IMG/VR virus record: IMGVR_UViG_3300025438_000031
Span: 1 to 47,202 of that record
Length of the DNA stretch: 47,202 bases
From: a virus
Direction: 5' to 3' (one strand)
The notes under the pieces are model-generated. The model was not told the DNA's origin, did no database searches, and was given only the letters and a program-made list of their open reading frames with translations. Shown here one piece after another: positions 47,132 through 47,202 of the stretch. The position numbers and the translations under genes are program-made. Every line of letters begins with the position of its first letter. Position 1 is the first letter of the stretch.

Positions 47132-47202
47132 GTAATAAAATAAAAAAGCCACCGCGCTTTTGTTTTTTCAAAACAATTTAGTTTGCACCTGTGTTTCATT
47201 AA
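47124..47202. repeat. 79-bp direct repeat, copy 2
   Basis: Exact copy of 6571-6649. The upstream flank (GGTGATAGCCCA) is unrelated to the flank at 6570. In a circular model the sequence continues at 6650. Confidence 0.85.
47168..47202 (-). CDS. Partial methyltransferase gene (3' end copy)
   Basis: The last codons (ending NETQVQTKLF) and stop of the cassette methyltransferase, identical to 6615-6649. The gene continues beyond the right edge, which is expected if the right end rejoins 6650 in a circle. It is not a separate gene. Confidence 0.85.
   Translation of the reverse strand, partial: NETQVQTKLF

Noticed and set aside
1-47202. Integrase, transposase or integron integrase that would move the cassettes
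   Set aside because: None of the frames shows tyrosine or serine recombinase motifs; mobilisation would need a host enzyme.

Overview
The window looks like an assembled tailed-phage (siphovirus-type) genome from a Bacteroidota host. The evidence for the host is four near-identical promoters of the Bacteroidota -33/-7 type (TTTG, 20 nt, TATCTTAG), few Shine-Dalgarno sequences, a VirE/BT4734-like replication protein, a GH108 endolysin, and head, neck and tail proteins of the kind seen in Flavobacteriia/Cytophagia phages. I found no integrase, repressor, tRNA or rRNA.

Topology. The last 79 bases (47124-47202) repeat 6571-6649 exactly. Joining the two copies gives a consistent circular or circularly permuted genome of about 40.55 kb (6571-47123). 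Bases 1-6570 are then a foreign left arm. They carry a second, different tail module (frameshifted tail chaperone, tail terminator, gp10-like protein and two large tail proteins) that is redundant with the one at 23-31 kb. The arm is either a chimeric assembly joined through a shared gene cassette or a real recombinant.

Main genome, read on the minus strand. The AT-rich region 43251-43502 precedes the terminases (43250-41306). The structural operon follows: tube-like protein, portal, scaffold, major capsid protein, double glycosyltransferase, neck, chaperone, tape measure, tail proteins and esterase fibre (39455-20791). The lysis genes are at 20777-19139. A second, related AT-rich region and promoter P2 (19138-18789) precede the replication operon (18788-9504: small regulators, DUF2800 nuclease, DUF2815 protein, family A DNA polymerase, VirE-type primase/helicase, VRR-NUC nuclease, SNF2 helicase). 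Promoter P4 heads a cluster of very small early genes (46015-43503) that includes a sliding-clamp-like protein and two decayed genes. The only plus-strand genes are an island at 39619-41281 behind promoter P3, ending in a DNA methyltransferase.

The most interesting system lies downstream of promoter P1 (9496-6573, continuing across the circle junction to about 46880). It is an array of five integron-like gene cassettes, four of which encode different DNA methyltransferases. Each cassette has unique, perfectly complementary 8-9 nt ends and an attC-like imperfect palindrome with G|TT cores. I see no integron integrase. The phage promoter appears to take the place of an integron Pc, and the array looks like an exchangeable store of DNA-modification (anti-restriction) genes. 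All cassette genes are transcribed with P1 but run opposite to the canonical attC orientation.
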